A DNA stretch of 64,000 nt from Thermoflexus hugenholtzii JAD2 (GCA_945881915.1 CAMCVW010000003.1:80346-144345), one strand, 5' to 3'. Positions 8,407 to 17,397 are shown, counted from the first letter of the stretch. The notes: generated from the sequence alone by a model not told the origin. Program-made: numbers and translations.

Positions 8407-9880
8407 GGAATATCCCTCCTTGTATACACCGTTCAATCCCAGCAGCGACTTGCACGAGCACAGCGTCGCTCCAGGCTGTGCCCATAATGGTAATTCCAAT
8501 GGGCAGACTATTTACCATACCTATAGGTACCGTGATGAGGGGGTATCCTGCGCATGCTGCCATGGTCGTGCTATCACTCCCTGATGCAGGGTCGCCGTTG
8601 TCTTGGTCAATGAGCCAGGCGGGCGTTCCGGACGGCACAATAATAGCATCGAGGGATGCAGATTGAATTGCGGCATCGATGCCTTCGACGGCAGCGTGTT
8701 GGCGTAACCACTTACGCGCAAGTAAATAGCGTTGTGTATCGGCCTCTGTCATTGACTGGGCGCGTTCGAGAATTGTTTGGTCGAATGGAAATCCCGGGTT
8801 TGGATGCGTAGCATTGTACGAAATCACATCTGCCAGAGTTTGGACGGACATTTCTTCCATGCCGGGGATGGGTATACGGTTGCGCAAATAGGCATTCAGC
8901 TGCAATTTGAACTCATAACACATGACCAAGTATTCTGCTTCATTGCTGCGTACCTCAGATACATGCGGGATAACCACATCGCGAATGATTGTTGCACCGC
9001 TTGCTTCCAGTAACGCAACCACCGAGCGCATCCGTGCATCGATGCGCTCGTCATACCCGCTATAGTCAGCAGTCACGTAGCCAATACGCAATCCATTGAG
9101 CGGTTTCGTAGCAGCTTGTTTGAGCGACTCGATGAGGCCATGCGGAATCGTATGCGTTGCAGGATCACGAGGGTCGACACCGGCAATAATTGCGAGTATT
9201 GCCGCTGCGTCTGCAACTGTGGTCGCATGCGTGCCAACGGTGTCTTGACTTGCACAGATGGGGATAACTCCGGTTCGACTCACGAGGCCAACAGTCGGTT
9301 TGATGCCCACCACTCCACAACGCGCTGACGGCGAAATAATTGAGCCATCAGTCTCACTCCCCAGCGCAACCGGCACTAACCCTGCTGCCACAGCCGCGGC
9401 TGAACCCGCGCTCGATCCACTCGGACAGCGCAAGGAGTTATACGGATTCACGCACTGTCCCCCACGGGTGCTATAGCCGCTACTGGATGCAGTTGACCGA
9501 AAGTTCGCCCATTCACTCATATTCGCTTTGCCGATGGGGTTGATTCCCGCAGCGCGGAGTCGTTTCACAAGAAAAGCATCGCCACTAGACCGTGTCGCTA
9601 ACAATGCTGTGCTCCCAGCAGTGGTCTGCATGCGATCGCCTGTGTCGATATTGTCTTTAATCAGCAGTGGAATTCCGTCATACGGACTGAGTGGGTTGCC
9701 TGCTGCATAGCGCTGTGCACTCTGGTTTGCATAGACCAGCGCATCCGGATTGACTTCGATGACTGCGCGGTTGTCATCTGCTGCGATGCGAACCAACGCA
9801 GTACGAGTCACTTCCTCGCTCGTACGATCCGCATTGGGTGTCACATCATTGATGCGAAGTGGAGGGAACATCCTACTCAT
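8399..9880 (-). CDS. Amidase signature family hydrolase
   Basis: A 493-residue amidase-signature protein with the Ser-cisSer-Lys triad readable as K75 (LLIKDNID), S156 in PSGSSAGS and S180 in SETDGSI. The signature segment AAAVAAGLVPVALGSETDG is intact. The family includes GatA, but no gatB or gatC is nearby and the chromosome context is catabolic, so a stand-alone amide hydrolase is more likely. AGGAGG precedes the ATG. It overlaps the exporter stop by 8 nt (ATGAGTAG) and its own stop overlaps the M20 start by 8 nt, making a tightly coupled trio. Confidence 0.92.
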   Translation of the reverse strand: MSRMFPPLRINDVTPNADRTSEEVTRTALVRIAADDNRAVIEVNPDALVYANQSAQRYAAGNPLSPYDGIPLLIKDNIDTGDRMQTTAGSTALLATRSSGDAFLVKRLRAAGINPIGKANMSEWANFRSTASSSGYSTRGGQCVNPYNSLRCPSGSSAGSAAAVAAGLVPVALGSETDGSIISPSARCGVVGIKPTVGLVSRTGVIPICASQDTVGTHATTVADAAAILAIIAGVDPRDPATHTIPHGLIESLKQAATKPLNGLRIGYVTADYSGYDERIDARMRSVVALLEASGATIIRDVVIPHVSEVRSNEAEYLVMCYEFKLQLNAYLRNRIPIPGMEEMSVQTLADVISYNATHPNPGFPFDQTILERAQSMTEADTQRYLLARKWLRQHAAVEGIDAAIQSASLDAIIVPSGTPAWLIDQDNGDPASGSDSTTMAACAGYPLITVPIGMVNSLPIGITIMGTAWSDAVLVQVAAGIERCIQGGIFHA

Positions 9881-10748
9881 GCGCTACCTCCTGATGGGTG
9901 AGTGTTGAGCCGATTGACGCAACAGTGACTCCTACAACAGCGCCGATCGTCGCCAACGTCAAATGCTCGCCTAGGACGACGTACCCGATAACCGTCCCAA
10001 CAATTGGTTCACTACACACGAGCACCCCATAGACGCGCGCGGGGAGGCGTTTGAGCGCATTAAAATCAAACGTAAATGGCAAAACCGCAGCCATGATTCC
10101 CATGATGAGACTTTGCCACAATACCGGACCTTCAAACAAATGTACTCCCCCTTGCATGACCCCCGGAATCAGCAAGATTATCCAAGCGACACACAGAGCC
10201 GCTACCAACCCGTCGTATTCTGGTACGACTGCTGCTACTTTCGGAGCCAACACAATATAGAATCCCCAGAAGCAGGCGGCGATGAGCGCCGCTCCGACTC
10301 CATAAGCATCGAGTGATGTGCCAATTTCAGGAACGAGCAACAAAATACTCAACGCCGCAAGGAGTACCCACATGCGCTCAATCATGCGCCGGCTATTCCA
10401 CAGCGCCACTGCAAGTGGACCGATGAACTCTAGCGCAATGGCGACTCCGAGAGGAATGCGTGAGACAGCAACATAGAAAAATAGCGTCGACAAACCAATA
10501 GTCAAACCAAACAGCACGATGAGTTTGGGGTGTGCACGGAAGATTTTCCAAATATTCGGCCGCAGTATGCCCCATAAACACAATATGGCAACGCTCAGCC
10601 GCAACAATACCGTCCCGGCTGGTCCAACGATTGGGAATAAACCCCGTGCCAGTGCAGCACCGAACTGTACAGAAATTACCGATGCAAGTACCACAATCGG
10701 CGCAGGTACCTTGTCGAGAACTGCGAGCCCTCTATTTGGTTGCATCAT
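9873..10748 (-). CDS. EamA/RhtA-like DMT-superfamily amino acid exporter
   Basis: A 291-residue protein with about ten hydrophobic segments and two EamA repeats. The N-terminal half (FGAALARGLFPIVGPAG and IPLGVAIALEFIGPLAVAL) closely resembles the threonine/homoserine exporter RhtA as I remember it. It is the first gene of the operon exporter-amidase-M20-GNAT-WecE. Two adjacent ATG codons (10746-10748 and 10743-10745) are possible starts; GAGGA lies immediately upstream, so the second may be the real one. Its promoter should lie in the 110-bp gap shared with the divergent arginase-family gene. Confidence 0.88.
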   Translation of the reverse strand: MMQPNRGLAVLDKVPAPIVVLASVISVQFGAALARGLFPIVGPAGTVLLRLSVAILCLWGILRPNIWKIFRAHPKLIVLFGLTIGLSTLFFYVAVSRIPLGVAIALEFIGPLAVALWNSRRMIERMWVLLAALSILLLVPEIGTSLDAYGVGAALIAACFWGFYIVLAPKVAAVVPEYDGLVAALCVAWIILLIPGVMQGGVHLFEGPVLWQSLIMGIMAAVLPFTFDFNALKRLPARVYGVLVCSEPIVGTVIGYVVLGEHLTLATIGAVVGVTVASIGSTLTHQEVAHE

Positions 10749-10813
10749 TCCTCAACTTCTCTACGAATAGTGTGTGAAAAATTGCAAAACATGAACAAAA
10801 TACAAAGCAAGGA

Positions 10814-10829
10814 GTATACTGAAGTATAC
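10814..10829. promoter_or_regulatory. Inverted repeat in a divergent promoter region, candidate operator
   Basis: GTATACT and AGTATAC form a perfect 7-bp inverted repeat separated by GA. It overlaps TATACT (10815-10820), which would serve as a -10 for the arginase-family gene, with TGAACA (10792-10797) as a weak -35 at a 17-bp spacing. A second, wider pair of arms, GAACAAAA (10793-10800) and TTTTGTTC (10833-10840), flanks it. Placement between divergent genes fits a repressor or activator site, but no regulator gene is adjacent. Confidence 0.45.
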
Positions 10830-10858
10830 AGGTTTTGTTCGATGTGAAAAGGATACAC

Positions 10859-11713
10859 ATGTACGCAATTGTTGGTGTACGGTATCGGAATGCCACTGCG
10901 TGTCATAATGATGAACGCAGTGTTGATGCGCTGCTCAATTCTGGTGTGTTTCGCACAGGTACAGAGCCTGTTGCAATCACTACTCCGACAATGGAAGGAA
11001 TCCCTGAACAAGCGGACATTCCCACCAATATCGGTATGTATAATGCCCGAATTGCAGCCGATGTTGCGCAAGCACGACGGCGCGGTGAGCGTGTGTTCAT
11101 GATAGGTGGAGACTGTACCCACGTCACAGGAGTATTTAGCGGACTGCAGGCTGCGCATGGTGCAGAAGCACGCATTGGTTTGGTGTGGTTTGACGCGCAT
11201 GGGGACTTTAACACCTCAAAGACGACATTGTCAGGGATGCTCGGCGGCATGCCAGTGGCAGTCTGCGCGGGATTGACGTATCCGCAGTGGCGTATCCACG
11301 CCGGCATAAGTGTGCCGTTGCCTACCGAACGGATCGTCATGGTGGATGTCCGAAATCTTGATCCAAAAGAACGGACACTCATCGAATCAACGGATGTAAC
11401 CGTTGTACCTTGTGAGACTGATGCCCTCAAGGCGGCCATGGAACACCTTGTTCCACAATGCGATTACATCTATCTGCATATTGATGAAGACATCCTCGAC
11501 ATACGCTATGTCCCTAATCATATGACTGCCGAACCGAATGGCCCCGATATGGCCACGGTGCAAGAAGCTATTTGTGTGGTCGCCTCGGTTGCTGGGAATA
11601 AACTCGTTGCACAGGCACTTGTATCGGTCATGAATACAGGGGATGGGGCCGAAACCAGCGTTGCAAGCGGGATTGAATTAATCCGCACGATGAAGTCAGT
11701 TTGGAATTATTAG
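10859..11713 (+). CDS. Arginase/agmatinase family (ureohydrolase-fold) protein
   Basis: A 284-residue ureohydrolase-fold protein. Metal motifs are GGDCTHVTG (85-91 region), DAHGDFN (D112, H114, D116) and HIDEDILD, with a closing GDGAETSVASGIEL. The usual first metal ligand His of GGDH is Cys86 here, a change seen in some uncharacterised members, so substrate and metal use may differ from true arginase. AAAGGA precedes the ATG. It is divergent from the exporter-amidase operon and 24 bp upstream of the TspO-like gene, possibly co-transcribed with it. Likely reaction: hydrolysis of a guanidino or formimino compound. Confidence 0.85.
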   Translation: MYAIVGVRYRNATACHNDERSVDALLNSGVFRTGTEPVAITTPTMEGIPEQADIPTNIGMYNARIAADVAQARRRGERVFMIGGDCTHVTGVFSGLQAAHGAEARIGLVWFDAHGDFNTSKTTLSGMLGGMPVAVCAGLTYPQWRIHAGISVPLPTERIVMVDVRNLDPKERTLIESTDVTVVPCETDALKAAMEHLVPQCDYIYLHIDEDILDIRYVPNHMTAEPNGPDMATVQEAICVVASVAGNKLVAQALVSVMNTGDGAETSVASGIELIRTMKSVWNY

Positions 11714-11737
11714 GCACTATTGCTGATAGGAGCATAT

Positions 11738-12544
11738 ATGAATCGAGACATCTTTCGCCAAATTTCTATCATTATCGTCACCATCATTACGTTGACGATC
11801 AATTCGTTGGCAACTTCGTTGCCGCTCAACAACAAAACGACCGCTGAGCTTTCAGACAGTTTCCTGGTGCGATTCGTCCCTGCAGGGTATGTGTTTAGTA
11901 TTTGGGGCATCATCTACACCGGACTCATCGCATACACGGTCTGGCAGGCACTTCCCAAAAACCGTGAAAATGAGCGACTGCGCAGTATCGGCTGGTGGTT
12001 CGTGGTAGGCAGTATCGCCAATACGCTGTGGTTAGTGTTTTGGCACTATCAGTATGTCGCGATTACCTTGCCAATGATGTTGATTCTCCTCGGGACGCTC
12101 ATCTATACCGTCACTGTGTTTTTTAAAAATCCGGCTGCGCGCTTGGCAGAGCGAATCTATGTCGACCTGCCCTTTCGCATCTACTTGGGCTGGATTAGCG
12201 TCGCGACTGTCGTCAACGCAACTGTCGTTCTTTTTGATAATGGGCTCACGCCGTCGGACGATGTCGCCATTCTGACTGCGGTGGGATTAGTAGTTGTTGC
12301 GGTACTCCTTGCGGTCTCACAACGTATCCTGCGCCGTGACACCGCCTACGGCATGGTCATCGCTTGGGCGTTGTATGGCGTAGGAGTCAAACAAGGTATT
12401 TACCTCAATACTGGCTTAATGCCAGCTGCACCGTTGTTGGTAACCGTTGCAACCTACGCAGCACAAGCACTGGCCATCGTGCTCGCGTTGTGGTGGGCTG
12501 CAGATCGTATCAGCGGATTGATGCGAAAGAAAACCGTCGCCTAG
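11738..12544 (+). CDS. TspO/MBR-related membrane protein
   Basis: A 268-residue integral membrane protein with about seven hydrophobic helices. The segment PAGYVFSIWGIIYTGL, followed by a run of aromatic-rich helices, matches the tryptophan-rich sensory/TspO-related family, in a longer version than the five-helix TspO. Function is uncertain; TspO homologues bind porphyrins and cholesterol-like ligands. ATAGGAGC precedes the ATG. It ends right before a strong intrinsic terminator, making a probable two-gene unit with the arginase-family gene. Confidence 0.75.
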   Translation: MNRDIFRQISIIIVTIITLTINSLATSLPLNNKTTAELSDSFLVRFVPAGYVFSIWGIIYTGLIAYTVWQALPKNRENERLRSIGWWFVVGSIANTLWLVFWHYQYVAITLPMMLILLGTLIYTVTVFFKNPAARLAERIYVDLPFRIYLGWISVATVVNATVVLFDNGLTPSDDVAILTAVGLVVVAVLLAVSQRILRRDTAYGMVIAWALYGVGVKQGIYLNTGLMPAAPLLVTVATYAAQALAIVLALWWAADRISGLMRKKTVA

Positions 12545-12555
12545 CATCACGGACT

Positions 12556-12586
12556 CACCGCAGATGAAAATCTGCGGTGTTTTTTT
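12556..12586 (+). terminator. Intrinsic terminator after the TspO-like gene
   Basis: CACCGCAGAT pairs perfectly with ATCTGCGGTG around a GAAA loop, followed by seven T residues, 11 bp after the stop codon. Confidence 0.92.
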
Positions 12587-12646
12587 GTGTAAATTGCGGT
12601 ATGATAGCACCACGCATTCGTATTCACAGAGTCGAGGAAGACAACC

Positions 12647-14155
12647 ATGGCAGAGAAGCTCAGCGCCAGTATTTCGCTGGATCGACGACGTACCATTGGT
12701 ACCATTTCCCCCAATATTTTCGGTGGCTTTATCGAGCACATGGGTCGTTGTGTCTATGAAGGCATCTACGAGCCCGGTTCACCGCATTCAGACGCTGATG
12801 GCATCCGCATCGATGTGCGCAATGCACTACGTGATATGGGTGTGACCATCATGCGCTATCCCGGTGGCAACTTCTTGAGTGGCTATGAGTGGACTGACGG
12901 CATTGGCCCCAAAGACAAACGCCCCAAAAAGCGTGATCTCGCCTGGAAGTCGACCGAGACGAACCAGTTCGGTACCCACGAGTTTATGGATTACTGTGCG
13001 TACCTCGGTTCCGAGCCGATGCTCGGGGTAAATCTGGGCACGGGTACCATCCAGTCTGCGGGTAATTATGTCGAATATGTGAATGCGCCAACGGGTACGT
13101 ATTGGTCAGATATGCGTGCTGCCAACGGTCGTAAAGAACCGTGGGGTGTCACCTGGTGGTGTCTGGGTAACGAGATGGATGGACCTTGGCAAATCGGCCA
13201 CCTCAATGCCGACGATTACGGCAAAAAAGCCCGCGAAGCCGCCAAAATGATGAAATGGCACGATCCGTCCATCAAACTGGTGCTTGCAGGATCATCGTCC
13301 AATGACATGCCCACCTACCCGACCTGGGATCGGACGATTCTCGAACACTGCTACGATCTCGTCGATGTGTTGTCAATGCATTATTACGCGATCAACCACA
13401 AAAACGACACACCTTCGTTCCTCGCACTGGCCGTGGACTTCGAAGCGTACATCGAAACCCTCGCATCCACGATTCGCTATGTGAAAGCGCTCAAGCGTTC
13501 TGACAAAATGGTTAAGCTCTCGTGGGACGAATGGAATGTCTGGTACAAAGCACGTCTCGACTCCGATATGGACGGCTCGTGGAACGAACGCCCACACCTC
13601 ATCGAAGAAGTCTATAACCTCGAAGACGCCCTCGTGGTTTCGCAATGGATGAACGTCTTTTTGCGTAAATGTGACGTCCTCGAAATAGCCTGTATGGCAC
13701 AAATGGTGAACGTCATTGCGCCGATTTTGACCAAAAAAGACGCCATGCTCCTGCAGAGTATCTACTATGCATTCAAAATGCATGCGACTCGTGCCAAAGG
13801 CGTTTCGCTCGATTCGTTCGTGAGTGTCGCAACTTCCAACACCACGAAGTTTGGTGAAGTGCCGTTGCTTGACGTTTCTGCGTCGTGGGATGCTGCATCA
13901 AATACCGGTGCGTGTTTTGTGGTGAACCGCAGTCTCGATCAGTCCATCACGGTAACCATTGCCTATGCCGATGGTCAAGGCGCCGTCACTGCTGTCTGTG
14001 CAGAATCGATCTATGGAACCGATCCGAAAGCGCATAACACCTACGAAAATCCAGGTGTCGTCACTTCGCGTGAAATCCCAGTCCAATCGAGTGCTCAGGG
14101 CATAACTATCACTCTTCCTCCGCTCTCTTCAACCGCTATCGACATGCGTGGGTAA
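12647..14155 (+). CDS. Alpha-L-arabinofuranosidase, GH51
   Basis: A 502-residue GH51 enzyme beginning with the family hallmark SPNIFGGFIEHMGRCVYEGI. The acid/base is E176 in WWCLGNEMDGPW and the nucleophile is E295 in LSWDEWNVWY. A C-terminal beta domain follows. There is no signal peptide, so it is intracellular and expected to release arabinose from imported arabino-oligosaccharides. GAGGAAG lies before the ATG. It is bracketed by terminators at 12556 and 14161, so it is monocistronic. No arabinose transporter or regulator is adjacent, although a TetR gene follows. Confidence 0.95.
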   Translation: MAEKLSASISLDRRRTIGTISPNIFGGFIEHMGRCVYEGIYEPGSPHSDADGIRIDVRNALRDMGVTIMRYPGGNFLSGYEWTDGIGPKDKRPKKRDLAWKSTETNQFGTHEFMDYCAYLGSEPMLGVNLGTGTIQSAGNYVEYVNAPTGTYWSDMRAANGRKEPWGVTWWCLGNEMDGPWQIGHLNADDYGKKAREAAKMMKWHDPSIKLVLAGSSSNDMPTYPTWDRTILEHCYDLVDVLSMHYYAINHKNDTPSFLALAVDFEAYIETLASTIRYVKALKRSDKMVKLSWDEWNVWYKARLDSDMDGSWNERPHLIEEVYNLEDALVVSQWMNVFLRKCDVLEIACMAQMVNVIAPILTKKDAMLLQSIYYAFKMHATRAKGVSLDSFVSVATSNTTKFGEVPLLDVSASWDAASNTGACFVVNRSLDQSITVTIAYADGQGAVTAVCAESIYGTDPKAHNTYENPGVVTSREIPVQSSAQGITITLPPLSSTAIDMRG

Positions 14156-14160
14156 ATCCC

Positions 14161-14199
14161 AACGAGCCCCACCGCTATGCGGTGGGGCTCGTTTTTTTT
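14161..14199 (+). terminator. Intrinsic terminator after the GH51 gene
   Basis: AACGAGCCCCACCGC pairs with GCGGTGGGGCTCGTT over a three-base loop and runs into eight T residues, directly after the GH51 stop. Confidence 0.95.
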
Positions 14200-14360
14200 G
14201 TTCACATAACTTTTTAAAATTTAAAAGCATATCCGAACATAGGCAAAACAGGTGCTGCATAGGTGAATGTCCCGTTTTGGGTATGTGGATACTCTGAATT
14301 ACGGATGGAATCAGTCTGCACTTTTTGCAGTGATTGCGCGCGTACCGATTCCGTGACCGA

Positions 14361-14389
14361 TTGACACAAAATCCGAACACTGCTATATT
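14361..14389 (+). promoter_or_regulatory. Sigma-70 type promoter of the TetR gene
   Basis: TTGACA (14361-14366) and TATATT (14384-14389) are separated by 17 bp, a near-consensus vegetative promoter 35 bp in front of the TetR start codon. Confidence 0.75.
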
Positions 14390-14390
14390 A

Positions 14391-14407
14391 ATTGAACGGT
14401 GTTCAGT
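14391..14407. promoter_or_regulatory. Candidate TetR autoregulatory operator
   Basis: ATTGAAC-GGT-GTTCAGT is an inverted repeat matching at 6 of 7 positions per arm. It lies immediately downstream of the -10 box and about 17 bp before the regulator start, the usual place for TetR self-repression. Confidence 0.6.
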
Positions 14408-14423
14408 AAATGATAGGAATTCA

Positions 14424-15080
14424 ATGGATATCGATAAACCACGGAGTCGACGAACTGGACGCATCCGTCAAGCAATCATCAAAAGTGCAGTCGAGATCAT
14501 TCATCACGAAGGGTTTGCAGCACTTTCTATTCGCCGAATAGCCGATGCAATTGACTATAGTCCAGCGAGTATCTACGAATACTTTTCCAACAAAGAGGCC
14601 ATCATCGCAGCAGTCTGTGAAGAAGGCTTCACGAGATTAACCACGGCACTGACCGACTACCCACCACAAATTGATTCTCGTATGGCTGTGCGTGAATGCG
14701 GGGTGCAGTATATACGATTTGCGCAGGCGAATCCTGATTACTTCCTGCTGATGTTTTCTATGGCGGCAACGCAGGTCTATAGCAATCCTGAAGAATCGCT
14801 TGAGCATGAATTGCGTCGGAGTCCCGCATTTATGGTCATTCATGCACATATACAGGTATTAGTCGACGAAGGGAGTGTGTTCGTTACTCCGCAGTATGGT
14901 TCTTTTCAAATCGCACTTTCGGCATGGCAGATGGTGCATGGCATTGCAATGCTCACATTGACCATGCAGCGGAATGCACCTATTGACTATAGCGTCATTC
15001 GTATGACACTCGATGCATGGCAACGAGGATTTAGTTATACAGAGCATGAACCGCAAAAGAATGCATCAGATTTTCAATGA
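14424..15080 (+). CDS. TetR/AcrR family transcriptional regulator
   Basis: A 218-residue regulator. The N-terminal helix-turn-helix is complete: RIRQAIIKSAVEIIHHEGF, then LSIRRIADAIDYSPASIYEYFSNKEAII. A ligand-binding C-terminal domain of the WHG type probably follows. AGGA precedes the ATG. The promoter and a GAAC/GTTC palindrome sit right upstream. The following membrane-protein gene starts 220 bp later in the same direction and is a plausible target; the GH51 gene upstream is insulated by a terminator. Confidence 0.9.
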   Translation: MDIDKPRSRRTGRIRQAIIKSAVEIIHHEGFAALSIRRIADAIDYSPASIYEYFSNKEAIIAAVCEEGFTRLTTALTDYPPQIDSRMAVRECGVQYIRFAQANPDYFLLMFSMAATQVYSNPEESLEHELRRSPAFMVIHAHIQVLVDEGSVFVTPQYGSFQIALSAWQMVHGIAMLTLTMQRNAPIDYSVIRMTLDAWQRGFSYTEHEPQKNASDFQ

Positions 15081-15300
15081 CTTCGCATGGCTGTGTTGCC
15101 TTTGTATATCAACAGTGCTATGCCAGATAAGAAGATAACTTAACGACTGATGGCCTGCGAGCGTTTAACATCCAATCAATCGTATGTATAGATTCCAGTA
15201 ATCAGGTAGCACAGAACGTTGCTTTCGTCCCTGTGAGACCGTACATCGACTCCATCGCCCAGTCACTCTCAATGTGTATCGATATCTTGAAAGGATAGTC

Positions 15301-16254
15301 ATGACACTCTTTCGCACACTCTGGCAACACCAACGGGTTTTGATGGTTATCTGCCTTTGGCATGTTGCAATGATTCCCGTTGTAGCGCTTTTGTATTTGT
15401 TCTACCCGCTGGAGATTATCGGCGCTAATGGGTGGGTGAAGCCTATCAAGTTCGCAATATCTTCGGCAATCTATGCTGCGAGTATTGCCTGGATTGCAAC
15501 GCTCTTTCCCAAGACTTCGCGCTGGTATAAACTCGCTGGTTGGACCATCGCTGTTTCGTTGCTCATCGAAACGAGCCTGATCACGTTGCAGGTTGCCCGT
15601 GGCACCGTCAGTCATTACAACATCAGTACGCCACTCGACACAACAATATACTCCCTCATGGCGATATTCATCAGCATATTGGCCACGGCAAACATCATCT
15701 GTTTGTGTATCGTGCTCTTCCAAAAAACACTCTCGCCCGTCATCCGAATTGCCTGCAGTTGGGGCTTGGCAATCGCTGTTGTCGGAATGGTTGCTGGCGT
15801 GCTGATGACATCTGTCAATGTTTCTCCAACACAGTTGCGTACGATGCAGGTAGATCGGAAAGCCCCCGCGAGCTATGGTGCCCACAGTGTGGGTGTCGAT
15901 GACGGTGGACCTGGGTTGCCCTTCGTGGGATGGAGTACCGTGGCAGGCGATTTGCGCGTCGGTCACTTTGTGGGGCTCCATGGACTCCAAGTGTTGCCGC
16001 TGTTTGCGTTGTTGTTGCTTTCTGGGCGCTTGTTTCGCCGGAACACTCCTGCCCAACACCTGCAACTCGTCCAGCTTGTGGGGATAGCGTATACAGCTGT
16101 TACGGGATTACTGATTTGGCAAGCATGGCGCGGGCAGTCAGTCATTGCGCCAGACATGATCAGCATCGGGTGTGCTGCGGCTATTGGTGTTGTCCTGCTG
16201 GTCGGCGCATGGAATATCTTGCGCAGCGGAGCGGCGAAACCCCAATCACAGTAA
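15301..16254 (+). CDS. Unknown multi-pass membrane protein
   Basis: A 317-residue protein with roughly eight to nine hydrophobic segments (for example VLMVICLWHVAMIPVVALLY and a C-terminal IGVVLLVGAWNIL). A long hydrophilic loop at about residues 180-220 ends in HFVGLHGLQVLPLFA, whose His and Glu/Gln placement is reminiscent of an intramembrane cofactor or metal site. I do not recognise the family. AAAGGA precedes the ATG. Its position downstream of the TetR regulator suggests control by it. A long antisense open frame on the other strand is a shadow of this gene. Confidence 0.8.
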   Translation: MTLFRTLWQHQRVLMVICLWHVAMIPVVALLYLFYPLEIIGANGWVKPIKFAISSAIYAASIAWIATLFPKTSRWYKLAGWTIAVSLLIETSLITLQVARGTVSHYNISTPLDTTIYSLMAIFISILATANIICLCIVLFQKTLSPVIRIACSWGLAIAVVGMVAGVLMTSVNVSPTQLRTMQVDRKAPASYGAHSVGVDDGGPGLPFVGWSTVAGDLRVGHFVGLHGLQVLPLFALLLLSGRLFRRNTPAQHLQLVQLVGIAYTAVTGLLIWQAWRGQSVIAPDMISIGCAAAIGVVLLVGAWNILRSGAAKPQSQ

Positions 16255-16539
16255 GTGTGCAGTATTCCCATTGTTGCATGCATCAGAATGTCGTACGTTT
16301 GAGGCTACCCGCACAGACCATTATTGTTCTCTCTTGTGCGAGAGTGCGTGATCCGGTACTTTGAAGGTAGCCATACGCATTTCTAAACCACATACCCGGT
16401 TGTCTGACAGTTTGCTGTGTTACTATAGCGTCAGATGACCTGCGCTGTATTCGTCATTTCGTGTTGGGATAGAGACAGAATTTACTGTGACTTCCAAACA
16501 AAAATGACTGAGGTTGCGGCGCATGTGGAAAGGGGAAAC

Positions 16540-17397
16540 ATGCCACGTTTTCGATTTCAATGGGCAAACATCCCAGAGATACTCAGAACAGAACTTGCCC
16601 GGCACCTTTCATTGCCCTCTGCAAACCCTGCCTCCTTTCAAACGGTCTATGGGATGCGTCCCAAAACCGAATTTGTGCAACGTTCCTGGAACATATTGCT
16701 CGATACGTGGCTTTTTCATGACGAACCCGCTGCGCTACGCATTGCCACTGCATTACGTATACGGAACATAGGTGATACATCCATTGATCACGAACTGCAA
16801 TATCTGCAGTCATGCCGTAATTCTGCAGGACTGCGCCAGGTGGTGTTGGCCGAGTTCATCACGCTCGGCGAGACATCCGCTGACCAGATTCGTACCCCAC
16901 CGCATCATCCTGTCATTACCCCTTCGACTCCGCCGCAGCATGACAAAGCACAAGAACAAGCCAACCCGCTGGTACATCTGTTGGCCATGGTAACGGCAGT
17001 CCTCAAGAGCAACGCATCGACTAAGGATGTCCGAATGACACAAGAAGGTGACTTGCAGATTCCCTTCGGGAGCAGCAAGGTTTTTCTCACCATCAAGGCC
17101 GAACCATTGGGGATTCGCGTGTTTGCTGTTGTGTTGCAGCAGATACAACCGACCCCTGCACTCTACGAAACACTTAACCACATCAACATCAATTTACCTT
17201 GTGGGCGTATTTTCGCATTGAATGATTTTGTGGTGATGGAAAGTTCCATCCCCATCGAAGCATTTTCGCCTCAGCATTTAGTCGGCACTATCGAAACAGT
17301 CGGATTCATCGCCGATACGCTTGATGATCGCCTCATGGCGACCTTTGGTGGAACGATGCAAATATCGCAAGCACCTGAGGATACGATCGATGTCTAA
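16540..17397 (+). CDS. YbjN-like / type III chaperone-fold protein
   Basis: A 285-residue soluble protein. The C-terminal 130 residues (from about VFLTIKAEPLGIRVFAVV to VGFIADTLDDRLMATFGG) have the alternating strand/helix pattern and the FALNDFVVMESSIP strand of the YbjN/T3SS-chaperone-like domain, which binds peptides in other proteins. The N-terminal part is helical with no recognised domain, and a Pro-rich linker lies around residues 120-135. AGGGG at 16531-16535 decides this start over two upstream in-frame candidates. Its stop overlaps the start of the protease gene by 8 nt (ATGTCTAA), so the two proteins are translated together and may interact. Confidence 0.65.
   Translation: MPRFRFQWANIPEILRTELARHLSLPSANPASFQTVYGMRPKTEFVQRSWNILLDTWLFHDEPAALRIATALRIRNIGDTSIDHELQYLQSCRNSAGLRQVVLAEFITLGETSADQIRTPPHHPVITPSTPPQHDKAQEQANPLVHLLAMVTAVLKSNASTKDVRMTQEGDLQIPFGSSKVFLTIKAEPLGIRVFAVVLQQIQPTPALYETLNHININLPCGRIFALNDFVVMESSIPIEAFSPQHLVGTIETVGFIADTLDDRLMATFGGTMQISQAPEDTIDV

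Noticed and set aside
15202..16065. 287-codon open frame on the minus strand
   Set aside because: It lies antisense to the unknown membrane protein, is rich in His, Arg and Gln, and has no family similarity or ribosome site; a shadow frame.
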